Notes under the pieces: generated by a model
Database searches by the model: none
Told to the model about the DNA's origin: nothing
The model's input: only the letters and a program-made list of their open reading frames with translations
Position numbers and translations under genes: made by a program
Part shown: in pieces, positions 25,601 through 38,278 of the stretch
How positions within the stretch are numbered: position 1 is the stretch's first letter
Layout: the number at the start of each line of letters is the position of its first letter
DNA from: Fratercula arctica
Lineage: Eukaryota; Chordata; Aves; Charadriiformes; Alcidae
DNA: 64,000 nt
NCBI GenBank assembly: GCA_947846985.1
Contig: CANTUZ010000001.1
Location: 109,137,757 to 109,201,756, forward strand
Reading direction: 5' to 3'

Positions 25601-26847
25601 CACAGTATAAACGGGTACTGTCTTCTTTCCCATAGAGATCTTAGTGTGAGACTGACTGAGCATATCATAAAGTCTGTTCAGCCTAGCTGTGGATGTATTG
25701 CAGTTCTGGAAGCTTGGGCTCTGTACCTGCTCTTGCCATCTGTGATTTACCTTTGCTCTTTTCTTGGGTCTGATCCTTTGTTTGTGAATAAATGGCCTGG
25801 TGAGTTGAATGTCTGTTAAGTTTGTTATCTTCTTTTTTTCTCATTCATGTTGCAAGTATAGTGGCACTGAATGCACCTTAGGGGGATATTACCTTACTAG
25901 TCAAAAGCTAACTTGACGGCACAGAAACCTTGGAGAAAGGCAGAAGTTGAGGCTACTTTCTGAATTAATAAATAAAGGTCTCTGTTCTTCAGCCTTTTTT
26001 CTTTTTAATTTCTGGTCAGCTTTAGGAGAAGAGAGGCCACCACATCTTTGGCCTGAATTTGTTGAAATCATAATTCAGCAAATGAGCTTCACTTCCCAGG
26101 TTCACTGATTTTATTAGGAAATAAATAAGCTGGTACTGCTTTCTGAGTTTGTTAAAATACTGGCTTATAATACTTAGGCAGTCATTTCTACTTTGCCTTT
26201 TCATCAACTAATCTGTAAGTTTTAGTAATCTTTAAAAAGGCAGACAAAGATAGTATGGAACTTTCCGCATTAATTTAGATGGGTTTTTAAAATATGTTTT
26301 TGTTTGGTTTTTTTTCCTTATCAGGCAGTAACATGATATAATTACACATATTGCTAACAAGGGCTCTGTAGGACAAACTCAGTAGCATTTAAAAGATTCT
26401 CTAATGATTCACCACAATTTCACTTTCCCAGCAGTAAGTTTTCATAAGTCCCAGTAAGATCAGTGGAAAACATACATATTAATTGGAAGAGATTAATCAT
26501 ACCTTTTCTTCTCTTTTTTTATCCCTTTTGTCTGCTTTTTCACCTGTGTGCTCTAATATGAGCACTTTTCCTTTGTACCTGTCACCATTACATGTAGAAA
26601 ATGGTCAGTAAAACCTCTTAGTTGCTGAATTACATTTTCATTCTCAAAGTCATCTGATGACGTATTTCAGTTAAAACTATCCAGCTACCTTTAACAATTT
26701 TGAAATTTTTAGCCTTTTAATGACTTTTGGCTTTCCTACACAAAAGTTCTTAGCCGCATCACTGGTTTTTGGTCTTTATCCTTTACACTAAGGACTCTTG
26801 CATCACCCAAAGACTGTGATGTCTGTTGAGGGGAAAAACTAGGAACT

Positions 26848-26852
26848 AGAAC
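26848..26852. repeat. target-site duplication, left copy
   Basis: AGAAC immediately left of the LTR, identical to 27948-27952. Confidence 0.85.
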
Positions 26853-27030
26853 TGTATTGGGTTTGCATAGCAAGGTTTTGGTAGCAGGGGGGCTACAGGG
26901 GTGGCTTCTGTGAGAAGCTGATAGAAGCTTCCCCCATGTCCAATAGAGCCAATGCCAGCTGGCTCCAAGATAGACACACCACTGGCCAAGGCCGAGCTCA
27001 TCATCAACGGTGGTAGTGGCTCTGTGATAA

Positions 27031-27040
27031 CATATTTAAG
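27031..27040 (+). promoter_or_regulatory. TATA-like box of the solo LTR
   Basis: CATATTTAAG about 180 bases into the LTR, at the U3/R transition and upstream of the repeat array; the matching site in the short LTR is CATATCTAAG. Confidence 0.5.
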
Positions 27041-27266
27041 AAGCAGAAAACATTGCTGTGCAACAGCAACTGCAGCCAGAGAGAAAAGTGAGAATATGTG
27101 AGAGAAACAACTCTGCGACACCAAGGTCAGTGAAAAAGGAGAGGCAGAAAGCACTCCAGGAGCTGGAGCAGAGATTCCCCTGCATCCTGTGATGAAGACC
27201 ATGATGAGGCAGGTTGTCCCTCTGCAGCTCGTGGAGGTTAATGGGTCAGCAGATATACACCTACAG

Positions 27267-27544
27267 CCCATGGAGAGTGCTACTCTGGAGCAGGTGGATG
27301 CCCAAAGGAGGCTGTGACCCCACGTGGAGAGCCCATGCTGGAGCAGGCCCCTGGCAGGACCTGTGGACCCATGGAGAGAGGAGCCCAGGCTGGAGCAGGT
27401 TTGCTGGCAGGAGACTTGTGACCCCATGGGGGGACCCACACTGGAGCAGTCTCTTTGTGAAGGACTGCACCCCATGGAAAGATTCATGTTGGAGAAGTTT
27501 GTGGAGGACTGTTTCCTGTGGGAGGGACCCCATGCTGGAGCAAG
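27267..27544 (+). repeat. six-unit minisatellite-like array inside the LTR
   Basis: Diverged units of about 45-55 bases, each with a CC(A/C)TGG-type start and a CTGGAGCAG core. The array lacks stop codons in several frames, which creates long spurious open frames on both strands. Confidence 0.75.
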
Positions 27545-27760
27545 GGAAGAGTGTGAGGAGTCCTCCCCCTGAGGAGGAAGGAGCAACAGAGACGATGTAT
27601 GATGAGTTGACCCCAACTCTCATTCCCTGTCCCTCTGTGCCACTGGGGTGGAAGAAATATTAAAAATCAGGAGTGAAGTTGAGCCTGGGAAGAAAGGAAG
27701 GGGGAAGGAGTTTAAGATTTATTTTTTTATTTCTCATTACCCTACTCTGATTGGATTAGT

Positions 27761-27766
27761 AATAAA
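27761..27766 (+). terminator. LTR poly(A) signal
   Basis: AATAAA in the conserved A+T-rich segment before U5. The minus-strand LTR at 960 has lost the same signal. Confidence 0.6.
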
Positions 27767-27947
27767 TTACATTAATTTTCTCCAAGTTGAATCTGTTTTG
27801 CCTGTGACAGTAATTGGTGAGTGATCTCCCTGTCTTTATCTCAACCCCTGAGCCTTTTGTTATATTTACTCCCCCTTGTCCATCTGAGGAAGGGAGGGAT
27901 AGAATAACTTTGGGCATCTGGTGTTCAGCCAGGGTCTGCCCACCACA

Positions 27948-27952
27948 AGAAC
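27948..27952. repeat. target-site duplication, right copy
   Basis: AGAAC immediately right of the LTR, identical to 26848-26852. Confidence 0.85.
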
Positions 27953-28969
27953 GAAGATCTTCCCCCTGTTCTAGGTGAGGGTCTGACCTAGCTGTGGGCA
28001 GAGAGGCAGGTTCTTACATCGCCACTGCAGCTCAGCTGCAGGTTTGAAATGTCTCCTCAGGGGCACTGCAAACAGAGGAGTCCTGTCCCCCATTTGAAAA
28101 CTCCGAAACACTGAGCTCTCTTGGCTAAAGCTGGGTTGAGTTACTCATCTCACTTTTGTAAACACATTTGTTTCTCTTGCTGGTTGTGTTTTGAACGGAA
28201 TTTGCAACTCCTGTTTATTTCTTGAAAGACAAGACTGAAGTGCCTGTCTTTGTGAGGGAGTTCTGTGTGGTATCTTCTGAGTGGATGGAAATGGATCACA
28301 GTCATGGTAAAACACAAAGAAAAGGGAAAAAAAAAAAAAAAGTGTTGTGGAGAGTGGGCAAAAGGTTTTTTTCAAATAGCTCTGTGTTTCTACAGGCTTT
28401 CTCCCATCCACTCTGACACCAGGTTTTCTTCACTTAGTTTGAGGGCAGACTTTCCCCTAAAACAGGGTGATAGCTTCTACCTGGAGGGGGGGATCAGTTT
28501 TTCAAACCTTAGTCAAAGAATCACTCAGCGCTGTGATATGTTTTCCCACCTCTTAATCTCAGCCTTATTTGAAATCAGATTTAGGCTCTACAATTTGAGA
28601 CATGCTTCCTTGGCTGGGAGGCAGCTAAAAATACAGTATTTTATATAAGGCAATTCTGCCTGCTGGCTTTACCCATACCATAGAGCAGTTATAAAGTAGA
28701 CCAAAATGTATACCTCACTAGTTTGCCCTATTTCAACCTCTGTAAACAGGATCATTATCTCCTTTGCTTATAATTTGTATGAACTGACCGTATGTGGGAT
28801 GTTTCCAGAGGTTCTGAAACTGTTATTTTCCCTTGCTGTTATGGAAGCGGTGGTTTCAAATTACTGTGTGTTTTGCACAAAAATAGAGATTTCCAAAAGA
28901 GTAGCAGACAGGGATTTTTATAAAGAGCAAGTCCTGACAGCTGCAGAACAGCAGTATGTGCGGGTCAAT
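27953..28969. other. unique non-coding DNA
   Basis: No supported gene. A15 run at 28327-28341 produces lysine-rich spurious frames. Confidence 0.55.
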
Positions 28970-29460
28970 CTGTGATAAAAGTTGCAGCTGAGGTGGACTG
29001 TGCTAAGGAGATAGAGTTGCCCTAACTGCAGTCCATTTGTAATTAGATAAGGAATACTGACAGGAGCAGTGAGTTAGTGGCTCCCCTCCAACGAGAGCTA
29101 TTGACTGAACATTAGGTTTTGCATGAGATGGTGATGCAGTCGATAAAAGCATCAGGCCTTGTTTGGAGTAACACTGCCGATTACTCTCTAATTTGCCGCC
29201 TGGAAGTGAGCCACAGACATTTCAGCCTCGTGTTTAGTGTTGATGAGATCTAGAGCAAACATTTAATCTTATGTTTACTAGCAAACCACTTGTAACGAGG
29301 ATGCAGCACCACAAAAGGGTAACTCTCTGACGGCTTTCCAGCACTAAAGCTTTGTTTTAGCTGTAACCCAGTTCAAAGCTGTAACTTGATAAGGATTGTT
29401 CCTTTTGTAAGCTGTAGCTTAAGGCAATCTGTTAAACCTTTGATGGGTGACTTTATTTTT
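28970..29460. promoter_or_regulatory. candidate enhancer-like element
   Basis: Dense motif cluster in unique sequence: TAATTA (29040-29045) abutting GATAAG (29046-29051); ATTGTT (29395-29400) next to CTTTTGT (29402-29408), together a SOX-type pair; GATAAGG just before that pair; CCTTTGATG (TCF/LEF type) near 29438. AGCTGTA recurs three times between about 29360 and 29420. No repeat family or long frame. Conservation cannot be tested here. Confidence 0.35.
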
Positions 29461-32400
29461 TTTTTTTTTTTAAAGATATATATGATGTTTACCTTGTGAC
29501 TAAAACACAGTATTCATTTTCCAAATTACAGCAAAGTCTCAGCTCTTCAAAGAGCTCTAGATGGAAAGGGACACCTATTCATTTGTACAGTCTCACTGCT
29601 CGGGGTCCACATGGCTACAGATGTCTGCCAATGGCAAGCAATTTGTAGGACCAGAGCTCCTCTGCCAGCCTCCTCCTCTTGGCTTTGACAGATTTCTTAT
29701 CAATATCACTTTACCAATGCTATTAGCTTTTTAGATTCATGCATGCAGTGATTTAATTTAAAGAAATGCTTTCTTTTTTTTTGTCTAGAAAGTTATTGAG
29801 CATGTATGCGGTGATATGTGATTTACTTTATATGAGGACTACAGGCTAACAATGTTTAGCTGAAATACAGCTTCAAATGTAGGCTAGCAAATGTGAAAGA
29901 AAAAAAAAATACAGGAGAAGAGGGAGAAATGTAACTCTGAAGTGATTTTTTTAAAAAATCTTTCAGGAATGCATTTGTGTGACTTCACTGTGGTTCTGTT
30001 TCCGTGAAATTGGTTAGTTAAAGTACCTAAAGAGACATTGTATCCTATTCTATGGCCACTGGAACTAAATACGTGTAAAAGATTTGGTACAAAAATGAGT
30101 TAGCTTAGGAGATAGGGAATCTAAGGTTTTCTAACTTCTTGGCTTTTCATGCATTCACAGAATTTTGTTTTTTGCTACCCCGTGGTGATTTGGATCCTTC
30201 GTGCAATGAAATATCCAAATTGTAAGTAATTACAGTAGGAAAGAATGATACCACAGACAAAGCAGAGTTCCCCAAATCATCACTAACCATAATTGTGCTT
30301 TAAATGCTTCATAAAAGATCAAGTGGCAATCGTTCAGGAACCTTACCACTTTCATCACAGTTGACCGGTCTCCTTAAAGACGTCCTCCCTTAGTATTAGG
30401 CATGTGAGGGGGTGCTTTTTCCAATATTGTAATTCCTGTTGCATGAAAAGGAATCAAGTTTCTACTCTTGTTCCATGGGAAAGTTGAGGAACCTGTGTAT
30501 AGCCTGTGAATTCTGATTAACCATACGGATTCATTAGCGCTACAGGATTTGGTCAGACTTCTTTGTGGGTGCATATCTAGCACTGTTGACACTGGTGGCA
30601 GAGCTTATGGTGCTTATTAGGTGTTTCACTGCAGAACTGGTGTATTAGAGTGAAACCAGCTTGTGGCAATCAATTAGATGAAAGTCAGGTAAAAAACATA
30701 TGTAGGAAGAAGATTTGGTGCAATAAAAAAGTTTTGAAAGACAGATTAAGCTGTTAGAAAAGAGATTGTTGGAGCTCTGTCAGGAGTCCTTGAAGTTCAG
30801 GCATTCTCCGTAAGCTTGCTGCGTGTCAAAAAAGCTGACACAAATGATAATAAAAATAGCTCTTGCTTGCATCTTGTATTACTTGCATCCAAACCGGTCC
30901 ATAAAATTTATTGGAAGTCTTGGGTACACTTGAATGCAGGATTCAAATTCTGGGCACATAGTCCTGGAGCCTTATGAATTCCTGTCTCGTGTTATCACTG
31001 CTGTCTCCAAAAAAAAAAAAAAAGGAAAAGAAATAATTTTGTATAATCCAAATATTAATGACACATGACTGGGTTTAGAGACAAGAATAATTACTACCTA
31101 GTTTACATCACTTCTGTGACAGAAATTGCTGTTACCCTGGCAGCAAGGTGGCGGAAGTTGGTCCAGTTTTGCAGTTGGGCTTCAGGCTTAAGGAAAACCT
31201 GTGTATTGATACTGCTTTAGCTAAATGCAATAGGGATTTGAAAATATTTGTAACATTATATAGCCACACTGGGGGTTCTGTTCAGGCTTAAACTACCCTG
31301 TCCACTGAGTGGGGTTGTTCATGAGAAGATCAGTTTTCTTAGGCCTCTTGTAGGTCTTCCGATAGCCTCTGTCTGCCTTAAAAAATGCTCAAGTCCTTTC
31401 AGCATGGGAAAACAGTCATCCTCTGTCTAGTTCATTGGCATAACTTCTTAATGACTGTTCCTGTATTTATCTAAAACTTGAAAAAAGAAAAAAAGTTTGT
31501 GTAACATGAGAGCCTTTAGTTTGTAATTTTTTGTACACTCTGAAACCATTCAAACATAATGACAGTCACGTTTCATGAAGCATGGTGTTTATTTTCATCT
31601 TTTGGGTGAATTGGGACTAACATGGGCTTTTCAGAGTTACTTTGGAAGATATGTGTAAACTGGGAGAGGCCACCAGAAGCTCTGGGCAGGGCAGAATAAG
31701 AAGAGCAATATGACGTGATTTCAAAGTAGAAGACTTGCTTAGGTTGCAAGCCTAGGAACTCTCATCAGAGACAGAGAACTGTAAAGGACAGATTTTAAAG
31801 TCCAGAAACCTGAGAACAAAAATTCTGAACTATTCTGTAGACACTGTAGGAAAAGGAATGCTTTATGGGAACAAGAAAGGAAACTAATTTAAGGAAATAC
31901 ATGCAAGTTTTATTTTGTCTGCTTCTGTGAATATTTCCTTATGTGAAGGCAAGAACAATATTTATTTTTTTTTTAAATTGTCTATCTCTCTGGGTGTCTA
32001 TTTGCATAAAATAGCATAAACTACAACCGGCCCTTACAGAGCCCATCCAGAGATGGGATTTCTGGGAGAAAGTGCATTTAATTTTGCCATTTACTATAGA
32101 GGCTCGTTTAAGTTTGGAAATCATCACTAATGTTCCAGTAGCTTGGTGGGTGGGTTGTATGAGCTTATTCTGTTGATGCCTAGCTCTAATGAAGAGAGGG
32201 CCTATGCACAGCAATACACTAGAGAAGCCATGGACTAAAATAGCACTGCCACGCTGCTGGTGAGATTAACAGTGATACCGTTCTCCATTTTGCTGGAGGG
32301 TAATGTTTTCCTCAAAACAGAATATTCCTAAGCTAGTGTGGGGGATATTAAAGTCATGCAGATGTATTCAGGCTCTTATAGCTGTTCGGCATAATGATTT

Positions 32401-34039
32401 AATTAAATTAATTAAGCCAGAACAGTACTTGAGCACTGAATAATTTATCAAAATAGATTTAAGGGAAGAATCAAAACAGTATGTCTCCCCAGATTTTGTC
32501 TTGCGTGAGGGAAACTTCATTCTGCTGTGATCATCTTCTGTAAAAATGTACTGTACAAAAGTCCTGAAAGCAGTTGAAGTGGACTTCACTGAAATCTCTG
32601 CTGGGGGTATGTAATATGGTACTGAATTTAGAGGCAGGCCAAGACTGCTGTAATCAGTATATGAGAGTGTGCGTGAAGAGATGTGACACCATGTAGGGGT
32701 GCATAGCCTGCCTAGGCTGAGTTTTCTCATGAGTAAATGGTACATAAAGGTATATTCAGAAGCCTCTGTTTGTGGTCTGGGAGAAAGTAAGGGAACATTT
32801 GCTATAGTACGCTCCAAGATTGGCAACATCATCTGATAAAGTGCCACTGAGGGTGGGCAGGCACGACTGGTCTTTGTTAACCTTTTCAGGCCACTGCCAA
32901 CATGAGTGATGTGTGATGGACCATTGTATTTTCTTGAGGCTCAAAAGTCAGAGACTAAAACATCAGTTTAGATGAAGATATTTCTTCTAGCTTGCTGTAC
33001 TTTGCTGGTATAAGATTTTTCATTTTATCGAATGGGTCCTTTTTGTGTACTTTATGGCAGTTGATGCTTGTAATAAGACTTAATTGAATGGCTAATCATT
33101 AATTACATGCACAGTTGATCAGCTGTATCCTGGTAGGGATAAGAGGAGAAGTATTTCAGGAAACCTTCTTGTATTTCTCGTAATGGATAGCAGCTCACTT
33201 TTCGTCACAAGCATTTTAAACTTAATGTCCTTATGCTGCTTCTGCCATTTTCTGTTTCTGCTGTTTTATGTTTCTATATTTTTAATGATTTTCCTGGGAG
33301 ATTGGAAGAAATTGTCTGTGCTTTTGAATTAAAAGTTGGTACCCTCACCACTTGCCATAGCATGCTCTGGTTAGTATCCTGCTTTTTTCTGGAAGAAACT
33401 TCAACTGTCTTTCACATTTAAGTTGTACAAATGCTCGTGTTTCAACAAATATATACTTACCAGAGGATATGCGCCCTAAATAGAACCTGGTAGTTCATCT
33501 GAAGGTCTGGTCGATAAATAGTGATGCATACCAGGCATGGTATGTATAAGTAAGGCAGGAAATGTATAAGTAGACAGTTTTATTATTGTGGCATACGTTT
33601 GGGATTTTTTTTTTTTTTTTTTTTACTTTTTTCACAACATTTACTTTATGGCATACTCTTACTAGTTACTAAAAATTACTTGCCACTGACATACAGCTAC
33701 CTTCAAGGTGAAAGATAACTCTGTAATAGCACCTGTACAGGAAGTAAATATGTGTGCTTAATAGATTGAACCTATAGGAGATTATTTAGGTGGGCAGAAT
33801 GTAATTAGGTAAATTGGAATTTGGTTTGGATCCTGACAATGAATGCTATGAGGTATTAAATAACAAGAGGACTTTAAAAAAAAACCCAGGGCTCCTAGAA
33901 ATGCAGTGCTGCCTCACTCCAACCCTGAGGTGTAGATTGAATACTACATTGTCTCTGATTGAGCTGCTATTGAAGTTCATGAGGGAAAGAAATCCCCTAT
34001 TTTTAATTGGCTTTGGATCTGTCCCTGGGAGGGAATTGT
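29461..34039. other. unique A+T-rich DNA
   Basis: No supported gene. T17 at 29456-29472, A15 at 31009-31023, T20 at 33605-33624. The minus-strand frame 32368-32847 (159 codons) is the longest outside repeats but has no domain, signal peptide or coding-like composition. Confidence 0.55.
33605..33624. repeat. T20 homopolymer
   Basis: Uninterrupted run of 20 T on the + strand. Confidence 0.9.
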
Positions 34040-34430
34040 GTCAGCTTTGAATCATCAAACCACTTCCTGGTGCACCTGTGTTTTCCTTGGAGGACTCCCA
34101 TCGAAACAGGGGAAGCATAGTCTTGCTCAAACCGGTGAGATTTGAGAAGAACAAAGGCCAGGGCAGGGCAGCTCTAGCAGCAGGAGCTGAACAGAACCAG
34201 CCACAATGCAATGGCTGTGCAGTGGGATTTCCTTTGGGAAAACTCATCAGTCCTCCAGAGGTGATGGCCATGAGGAAAGCCACAGCCAAGACAGAACTCA
34301 AGGGACAAGGGCTTAGAGGGAGCTGTGCTGTGGTTAGGGGAAAGGATGCACATCACTGTTCATGCCCCTTGGGTTGCAAAACTACAAACTTGCAGACTGG
34401 ACTGGGTTGACAGTGGTACCAGAAAGTGCA
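34040..34430. other. G+C-elevated patch, identity unknown
   Basis: This patch is richer in G+C than its flanks and open in several frames on both strands (110 codons at 34078-34410 plus; 86 and 60 codons minus). No domain is recognised and the open frames conflict. It could be an old repeat or a non-coding exon. Confidence 0.3.
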
Positions 34431-37199
34431 GCCTTCAGACTTTCCTCCCTTTCTCCTCTCCCCTGTAAATGAGTATTCCGAAGCACTGAGAGAGTTTTTT
34501 GTGGTGTCTCGTGTAAATAAAGATTAGTAGGATTAGTTAGCTTCTACAAGTAATCGCAGAGTAAGAAACCTTGCTAAAATTTCCGACTCATATGAAACAA
34601 ACTTTGAAATCTAATTACCATAAAGATGGCTACTCATTATCAATCTCTAGTGAAGGTACTGTCAATTTTCTTTTATCCTTTATGACTGTGGCTTCACTTA
34701 TGATAGAAAGATAACTGCTGTTCTACAGGGCTACTTTTTGCAACCTTGTGATAGTGAACTGTGTTAAACCTTTCTAAACAGCTCTGTGCCCAGAATGCCT
34801 ATAGGTGATTAGGATTCTGTTTGTTAAGACTGGTGTAAAGAATAATTACTCTAGAGGCATCCATATTACTGGACAACACACCTGCATCTCCAGAGACAAT
34901 GGCATTAATTGTAAAGTGTGTATTTTTTTTCTCTCTGCACAGCTTACATCAGCCTACTTTGCGAAATCTAAAATCAGCAAGCAATTTAGCTTTCTTTCAG
35001 TGTTTTGTAGACTGGAAACTGTGAGGATTTTAATTTTAATTTCCTTAAGGGGCTTAAAAAAACCAAAGTAAAATCCAAAAAGCAGCCATCAGTGTGCACT
35101 CTAAAGCTAGTTAAGTGTAGAAGAAGCGTGTTCACTGGAGACACTAGTTTGTTCTTGTGCTGTATCGGGCCTACAGTATTTTTTTGGTGATGAGATTGCC
35201 TAATTCATACCAGATGGCATATTTGTTTCAATATCCATTGGACTTTATAGTGTATTAATTTGAAATATTTTGCCAGTAAGTACTGAACTGTTGCATTTTG
35301 TTCACCAGTGAAGCCTTTTGATGCAGAGGGGGAAAATGACCTGTGTCGACATCATCCCCAGTATGAATGTATTGTGGGAATTTTAATGTGAAAGACTATA
35401 AAAATGCTATCAGATGTGCTTATAATGTTGATTACAGTACTAAATCATACAACTGGAAGTGTATGGTTGTGTACAGTATTTCTAAGACTTCTGTTTTCTT
35501 AATCCCTCCAGGGCCCCCCTTTAATAAAGAGGCTTACATAATGATTTGTTTTGTTTACAATGAGTGAAGATAGTATCACGTTTTATTCTGATGAGTACAA
35601 AGTCACATTAACTGTTTAAAATCTGTTTGAGAATATGATCTACAAATGAAGACTTTTTACCATTTTGTGCAATGTGTGTTTTGTACTGAGAATGTGAGCT
35701 AGATAGTTCACCTAGAAAACGTGCACCTGGAAGTCCCTATACTGCAGACACTGTTACAAAGTGAGCCTGCAGATGGAGTGACTTTGTATCTACGATTTTA
35801 ATAGTCTTTTCTTCAACAATTAAGTACAAAGTTCAAATAGCAAAACCTCTGGCATGGCAATTGTTTCTAGCTGTAATTAGTGCACAAAGGACTAAAATTA
35901 AAACTGTATTATAACTGCATTCTTTTATAGTTCACTGGGAAGACCAAAAGCCAACTGAAGATTAATCATCAAATCCGTACCCAATTTTTATTCCTCCCTT
36001 GAGCTCAACTATGGGATTAATAATATGTAGGTAGAGCCATTGGTATTGGAAAAATACTTCTGACTTACCCTGATCATTATTGTGTGGTATGGTTTTCTTT
36101 AATATGCAAAATAATATGTTGGAATTACAGAATGTGTTCTGAATTGTGCCTTTCTGTGAACATGCTCCCCCAAAAATGTGAGGCAGTATAGTGCTGAAGA
36201 TTAAATTGCATCGCGAACTTGGTTTGCCTGAAAAGAGAAAAGCTACTCCATACTCCATTGTAGTATTTTGTTGCGTAAAGAATTCTTAGAGGAGTCTGTA
36301 AGATTACACTAAATAAGAGGTTTGTAGAATTTATAATAATAACAAAGAAGCCTTTAATGAAAAACAATGAATAACAATATTGTGGATTGTCAATGACTTT
36401 CATGAGGCCAAAATTAAGATGATAGTATATTTAGAATTCAAGGGGGTTGGCTAGTAAAATTGTGAGCTAGATTGCTTGTTGTAAGGTACAAGAAAACACT
36501 GTGGATATTTTAAAGACTTTTCAGTATAAGACGATATCAGACTATCTAAAGTTAAACTAATGTAAATTACTTCATTGTTGCAAAAGTTTAAAATCATACT
36601 CAGTGGGATAAAAACACCTGCTAAAGTAGTGTAACATATACCTTTGTCATAAAGTCTTGTGTGTCCAAGCCATATAACCTTGTCTACCCACAAAATTTTT
36701 CAGTGATTTTAATTTAAACTGGTGCATCTCAATGTGGATCCTCTGGAGGCACAGTTCTCGTGTAGATTTAGGTTAATTTTTGTGTAATCACTTCAGTGAA
36801 GTCAAAATAATTTTTGTTCAAAGTGATTTAAGTGTGTACGCATGAGCTTTTTAACTCTTTAACCAATTATCGTACCTTTGGATGCTTTAGTTGGAAAGGG
36901 AAAGAAAAAGAAGAAGAAAAAAAAAGATAAAGTTTAGCAGTCTGGATATTCAAGATGGTAGTTTAGGTGGAAGTACTGAGCAGCTCGTGCTCTGCATTCA
37001 TTGAATATTGCTGGTTGTTTTTATTATCTTTGACCATAAAAAGAGAGGAATATTTATTTTTAAACTTTATTATTATTAATAATAGTTATTATTGGTATCA
37101 CTTTTATTAATTTTTGTCTCTAGGCAAAATTTTGGCCCCTCTGAAGTATGTAGGATTTGTTGCCAGTGATTTCAGGGGAGTTTGGATTTCACATTTAGT
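34431..37199. other. unique A+T-rich non-coding DNA
   Basis: No gene, RNA or mobile element recognised. A polypurine stretch lies at about 36898-36930. Confidence 0.6.
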
Positions 37200-38010
37200 T
37201 GTGTTGGGTCCCTTGCACCTGATGTGATTTAAAGCTTCCTTCTTTGGTGAAAGAGATCTTTCACACTTTCCAATCCAGGACACTTCATCTTCTCAAAAGA
37301 CAATTTAGCCACAAGTGCTTTTACCTTTATTTTTCCCAGGCTGAAGTTGTGCAGATGGAGGCAACTGACTGAAAGTGCTGGCAGCACTGCATCTCCGACA
37401 CTGAGCTGCCAGAACAGCTCTCTTGCCAGCACTTTTGGGCACTCAAGCATGTGGTCTGGAGATGTTGCCATCGCAGAGTGTGACCTTGTGCTCAGACTCC
37501 ATGTGGGGGCTCTTGGTTGGGATGATCACTCAAATGTCACTTTGGCCAATGGTCCACATTAAATCTAAAGCTTTCCGAACAAAGCTGTGACAGATATGGC
37601 CAATTTTAATAGTTGAAGAGTGAGCAGTGTGGAGGCAGGTTCCTCATTTGCTTTGTCCTGGCTGCTATGCTCTTACCTGCATGGCAGCTTTCTAGATAAG
37701 GGGCTGTTGCTCCTTCCCAAAAACATGCTGCAGGAGGTCTATGGGGCGGTGGGGGAGAAGGATGTCCAGTGCCTGATGGGCAGCAGAAAGGCAGCAATTG
37801 AAAGAGCAGGAGCTCGGGCTGGGAGCCGGCATAAGGCCAGATCTCTGGAGGTATGGACAGCACAAGGCTGTCTCAAAAGGGTTTGCCCTACTGCTAGATG
37901 TAGAATTTACTGCAATTGAGGCAGTCATTGAGCTGTGGATGCAAGGCAAACCTAAAGAATATGACCTGCTTTTAAAGAGACAGTTGAGAGGGGACACTGT
38001 TTGAAACCTC
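37200..38010. other. G+C-elevated patch with overlapping frames, identity unknown
   Basis: Several open frames overlap on both strands (37620-37919 plus, 37692-37997 minus, 37798-38004 plus). Such mutual openness reflects base composition. No domain seen. The patch differs in texture from the A+T-rich flanks and may be an old, unidentified insertion. Confidence 0.3.
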
Positions 38011-38254
38011 CTTTTATGTCTAGCCTCCTTACTTAGTCATCAATTTTTTGCTGGTTTTTAAAAATTACCTATTCTGGTAGCAAATCCAGTGAAACTTGGA
38101 TTTTGCTTTTCTCAGTCCTCCTGGTATTTTCTTGGAGCTTACTGTAAGAAAAAAACAAAATAAAATGCAGGCAGTGCTTTTTCAAAGCCCTGGCAGACAC
38201 ACGGTCCCATTGCAAGAGGGCTTTTCTCATAATTGATCTTATCAACAGTATATT

Positions 38255-38278
38255 AAAAAAAAAAAAAAAAAAAAAAAA
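38255..38278. repeat. A24 homopolymer
   Basis: Uninterrupted run of 24 A, 167 bases left of a T17 run. Confidence 0.9.

Larger units (their letters stand above)
21181..26852. other. unique A+T-rich DNA with homopolymers
   Basis: No gene recognised. Includes T21 at 22477-22497, (GGT)6 at 22581-22599, T11-12 near 22935 and 23402, and A10 near 24440. Confidence 0.6.
26853..27947 (+). mobile_element. ERVL-type solo LTR, complete, 1095 bp
   Basis: The element starts TGTATTGGG, ends CCACCACA and is flanked by a perfect 5-bp target duplication AGAAC (26848-26852 and 27948-27952). Five-base duplications are usual for ERVL-type elements. Parts in order: U3 with a TATA-like CATATTTAAG at 27031-27040; a G+C-richer R region holding about six diverged 50-bp units (27267-27544); AATAAA at 27761-27766; then U5. 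No internal retroviral sequence adjoins it, so it arose by LTR-LTR recombination. Open frames on both strands (up to 256 codons, minus) are by-products of the repeat array, not genes. Its promoter and poly(A) signal look largely intact. Confidence 0.92.

Noticed and set aside
26846..27616. 256-codon minus-strand open frame
   Set aside because: It lies antisense to the solo LTR and its openness comes from the G+C-rich repeat array; the protein is repetitive and matches no domain I know.
28222..28648. overlapping frames with poly-lysine
   Set aside because: The lysines come from the A15 run; frames overlap each other and have no domain.
32368..32847. 159-codon minus-strand frame, longest outside repeats
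   Set aside because: No domain, no repeats, no signal peptide, no splice context. With roughly one stop per 16 codons in A+T-rich DNA, one such frame over both strands of 64 kb is unsurprising.
37620..38004. overlapping 99-, 101-, 85- and 68-codon frames
   Set aside because: Openness on both strands at once reflects base composition; none has domain content.
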